Assembly: GCF_900112645.1 (NCBI RefSeq)
Contig: NZ_FOMO01000011.1
Span: 62,001-126,000, forward strand
Reading direction: 5' to 3'
DNA: 64,000 nt
Source of the DNA: Phytopseudomonas straminea
Lineage (GTDB): Bacteria; Pseudomonadota; Gammaproteobacteria; Pseudomonadales; Pseudomonadaceae
This document shows positions 61,583 to 64,000 of this stretch, piece after piece. Numbering within the stretch: the first letter of the stretch is position 1; every line of letters starts with the position of its first letter. The notes beneath the pieces were generated by a model. The model saw only the letters and a list, made by a program, of their open reading frames with translations, did no database searches and was not told the origin of the DNA. The translations under genes and the position numbers were made by a program.

Positions 61583-63661
61583 ATGACCCCTACAGCAGTT
61601 CAGGGCACCCCTCAAAAAACATCGAATCCCTTACGCAGCCAGTTGCTCTTCACCCTGTACAGCGGCCTTGCCCTGTTGGTGATGTACACGCTGCTGCGCG
61701 TCGCCTTGCTGGTCTATAACCGCGAGCTGATCGGCGACACGCCGGGCGCCGCCTTTGTGGAGGCTTTCTACAATGGGATGCGCTTCGACCTGCGCGTGGT
61801 GGTTTACGCCTGTGCGCCGCTGCTGATCGCGCTACTCAGCACCCGCGTCATGCTCGCGCGCATCTGGCAGCGCACCTGGCTGACCTTGTTCGCCAGCATC
61901 ACGCTGTTTCTCGGCCTGGCCGAGCTGGATTTCTACAAGGAATTTCACCAGCGTCTGAACAGCCTGGTGTTCCAGTACCTGCAGGAAGACCAAGCCACGG
62001 TGATGAGCATGCTGTGGAACGGCTTTCCGGTGGCGCGCTATCTGATCGCCTGGGCCGTGATCACTGGCCTGCTGTGGTGGATGTTCAGCCGTTTCGACCG
62101 CGCCAGTCGGGCCAAAACGCCGGTTGCTGCGGGTACCGCTCGGCCAACGGTGGCCTGGTACTGGCGCTTCTCGGCGTTCTTTCTTTGCCTGCTGATCGCG
62201 GTGATCGCTGCCCGTGGTCATTTGCGTCAGGGGCCGCCGCTGCGCTGGGGTGATGCCTACACCACCGAATCGATGTTCGCCAACCAGCTCGGCCTCAATG
62301 GCACGCTGACCCTGGTCAGTGCCGCTCAGGCAACGTTCAGCGCACACCGCGACAACACCTGGAAGTCGACCATGGAGGATGAGCAGGCCCGGCAGATCAC
62401 TCGCGACATGCTGCTGACCCCGGACGACCAGTTGGTCGACGCCGACAGCGCCGCCATCCGCCGCGTCTACACGCCGCCGAGCGACAAGACCCTACCGATT
62501 CGCAACGTGGTGGTGATCCTGATGGAAAGCTTCGCCGGCCATTCGGTCGGCGCGCTTGGAGCACCGGGCAATATCACGCCGAACTTTGACAAGCTGAGCA
62601 AGGAGGGGCTGCTGTTCGACCGTTTCTTCTCCAACGGCACCCACACCCATCAGGGCATGTTCGCCACCATGGCGTGCTTCCCGAACCTGCCGAGCTTCGA
62701 GTACCTGATGCGCACGCCGGAAGGTGCCCACAAGTTCTCCGGCCTGCCGCAGCTGCTCAGCGCCCGTGGCTACGACAACCTGTACGTCTACAACGGCAAT
62801 TTCCAGTGGGACAACCAGTCCGGCTTCTTCAGCAACCAGGGCATGACCAATTTCATTGGCCGCGAGGATTTCGTCGACCCGGTGTTCATGGACCCGACCT
62901 GGGGCGTGTCCGATCAGGACATGTTCGACCGCGGCGCCCTGGAGCTGAAAACCAATTACGGCCAGAAACCCTTCTACGCGCTGCTACAGACCCTTTCCAA
63001 CCATACGCCCTATGCACTGCCCAAGGATTTGCCGGTGGAGCGGGTGATGATCGACGGCAAGGAAGACCTGCACCGCACCGCGATGCGCTATTCGGACTGG
63101 GCGTTGGGGCAGTTCTTCGAGAAGGCGCGCAAGGAGCCGTATTTCAACCAGACGCTGTTCGTGGTGGTCGGTGACCATGGCTACGTAGCGCCCGATCAGC
63201 TGACCGATATCGATCTGCACCGTTTCAACGTGCCGCTCTTGCTGATCGCCCCCGGCATTCAGGAGAAGTTCGGCAAGGTCAGCCACACCGTCGGCACCCA
63301 GGTCGATATCGTGCCAACCATCATGGGCCGCCTTGGTGGCGATGCACGCCACCAGTGCTGGGGCCGTGACCTGCTCAATCTGCCTGAGGGCGACACAGGT
63401 GTAGGAGTGATCAAACCTTCGGGCGGTGATCAGACCGTGGCCATCGTCACGGCTGACCAGATACTGGTGCAGCCCAAGGATTTCGAGCCGCGGATGTACC
63501 GCTATCAGCTGGGTGCAAAGCCGGCGGCCACGCGCATCGAAGGCCCGGTCGACGAGACGCTGAAGAAACGCCTGGAGGCCTTCCTGCAAACCGCCACCAA
63601 GAGCCTGCTGGACAATACTGCTGGCGTGGTGGACGGCATGCCTGACAAACCAAAGCCCTGA
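61583..63661 (+). CDS. LTA synthase-like sulfatase-family membrane protein
   Basis: 692 residues: five membrane segments in the first 215, then a periplasmic sulfatase/alkaline-phosphatase fold. Metal and catalytic positions are E315 in VILMESFAGHS, threonine of NGTHTHQG (T355 by position), and VVGDHGYVAPD. Gram-negative members transfer phosphoglycerol or phosphoethanolamine to glycans or lipids. The start at 61583 gives a usual cytoplasmic N-terminus. Confidence 0.88.
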   Translation: MTPTAVQGTPQKTSNPLRSQLLFTLYSGLALLVMYTLLRVALLVYNRELIGDTPGAAFVEAFYNGMRFDLRVVVYACAPLLIALLSTRVMLARIWQRTWLTLFASITLFLGLAELDFYKEFHQRLNSLVFQYLQEDQATVMSMLWNGFPVARYLIAWAVITGLLWWMFSRFDRASRAKTPVAAGTARPTVAWYWRFSAFFLCLLIAVIAARGHLRQGPPLRWGDAYTTESMFANQLGLNGTLTLVSAAQATFSAHRDNTWKSTMEDEQARQITRDMLLTPDDQLVDADSAAIRRVYTPPSDKTLPIRNVVVILMESFAGHSVGALGAPGNITPNFDKLSKEGLLFDRFFSNGTHTHQGMFATMACFPNLPSFEYLMRTPEGAHKFSGLPQLLSARGYDNLYVYNGNFQWDNQSGFFSNQGMTNFIGREDFVDPVFMDPTWGVSDQDMFDRGALELKTNYGQKPFYALLQTLSNHTPYALPKDLPVERVMIDGKEDLHRTAMRYSDWALGQFFEKARKEPYFNQTLFVVVGDHGYVAPDQLTDIDLHRFNVPLLLIAPGIQEKFGKVSHTVGTQVDIVPTIMGRLGGDARHQCWGRDLLNLPEGDTGVGVIKPSGGDQTVAIVTADQILVQPKDFEPRMYRYQLGAKPAATRIEGPVDETLKKRLEAFLQTATKSLLDNTAGVVDGMPDKPKP

Positions 63662-63671
63662 GGCAGAAATG

Positions 63672-63697
63672 AAAACCGGCGCATATGCGCCGGTTTT
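63672..63697. terminator. Bidirectional terminator
   Basis: A fully symmetrical 26-bp palindrome (AAAACCGGCGCAT and its complement) with A-runs and T-runs at the ends serves both converging genes. Confidence 0.9.
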
Positions 63698-63717
63698 TGA
63701 TTAGGGCAGGTGAGTGG

Positions 63718-64000
63718 TCAGCTGCAACCTTCCACATAGAACACCGCAGGCGGCAGGCCGATGCGCCACCGGGTCACTACACCATTGCTATCGGTTTGGA
63801 ATACCAGGCGAGCGTCGCTATCGGTGTAAGGCGTGACGATGAAATCGGTGGCACCTGGCTCGTATTTGTTGGGCTGCTCCTCGAAGCGACCCGGATAGGT
63901 CGCGCGAATTTGCTGGGAACTGCTGCCCACCTGCAGGCCGCGGGGCGCCTTGCGCTCGCGGGTGTCGATGTCATAACGCACGAATTGGCCGTTCTCGAGC
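63718..64000 (-). CDS. Conserved protein of unknown function (C-terminal part, cut by window edge)
   Basis: At least 93 residues open to the window end. Visible text includes QIRATYPGRFEEQPNKYEPGATDFIV and RWRIGLPPAVFYVEGCS. The pattern of short beta strands resembles small periplasmic proteins, but no family is recognised. Confidence 0.7.
   Translation of the reverse strand, partial: LENGQFVRYDIDTRERKAPRGLQVGSSSQQIRATYPGRFEEQPNKYEPGATDFIVTPYTDSDARLVFQTDSNGVVTRWRIGLPPAVFYVEGCS

Overview
The window reads as chromosomal DNA of a fluorescent-type Pseudomonas (P. putida / P. mendocina / P. fulva-like). The grounds are high GC, the gap/edd/glk/gltR2/gtsS/gtsABCD/porin/hexR/zwf/pgl/eda block, REP-like palindromes, and many A-rich Hfq/Crc-type motifs (AAnAAnAA) just ahead of catabolic genes. 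No rRNA, tRNA, CRISPR array or complete insertion sequence was seen. Species assignment is inference from gene content.

Region 1 (1-1531): 3' part of rpsA with its terminator. Region 2 (1540-21818): an almost complete benzoate-to-central-metabolism route. benABC and benD convert benzoate to catechol; benK, benE and an OprD-type porin (benF) take benzoate up; catBCA with divergent catR opens the ring and forms the enol-lactone; benR activates ben; pcaIJF and pcaTBDC finish the beta-ketoadipate pathway. The benA promoter has two direct repeats TGCA-N6-GGNTA, 21 bp apart, with the -10 placed as in the XylS-dependent Pm promoter. A CatR-like ATAC-N7-GTAT operator and two PcaR-like boxes are also visible.

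Region 3 (21850-26440): a 148-bp MITE-like inverted-repeat element, a FAD-dependent dehydrogenase, an MsbA-like ABC exporter and GTP cyclohydrolase I. Region 4 (26618-45441): Entner-Doudoroff and glucose uptake genes with HexR-type operators, an AGE-family epimerase, a LamB-type porin at the position I remember for oprB in P. putida, a 177-bp tandem intergenic repeat, an AroE-like gene and a DUF3309-type miniprotein.

Region 5 (45562-51543): a tightly overlapping DNA-repair operon of four genes: metallo-beta-lactamase-fold exonuclease, ATP-dependent DNA ligase, Lhr-type helicase and PdeM-type phosphoesterase. Region 6 (51683-54597): a chemoreceptor preceded by a Cra/FruR-like palindrome and a sigma-28-like promoter, then a 553-bp non-coding structured element bounded by inverted repeats. 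Region 7 (54598-64000): a GNAT-like membrane-anchored protein, a secreted alpha/beta hydrolase, aroC, a HEAT-like unknown, an MFS transporter, an acireductone-dioxygenase-like protein that has lost three of four metal ligands, ogt, alkA, an LTA-synthase-like sulfatase and the 3' end of an unknown gene.

The most unusual items are the degenerate acireductone dioxygenase in what looks like a collapsed methionine-salvage locus, the 553-bp element, the tandem-hairpin leader of benA, and the broad set of Crc-type motifs joining benzoate, glucose and chemotaxis genes.
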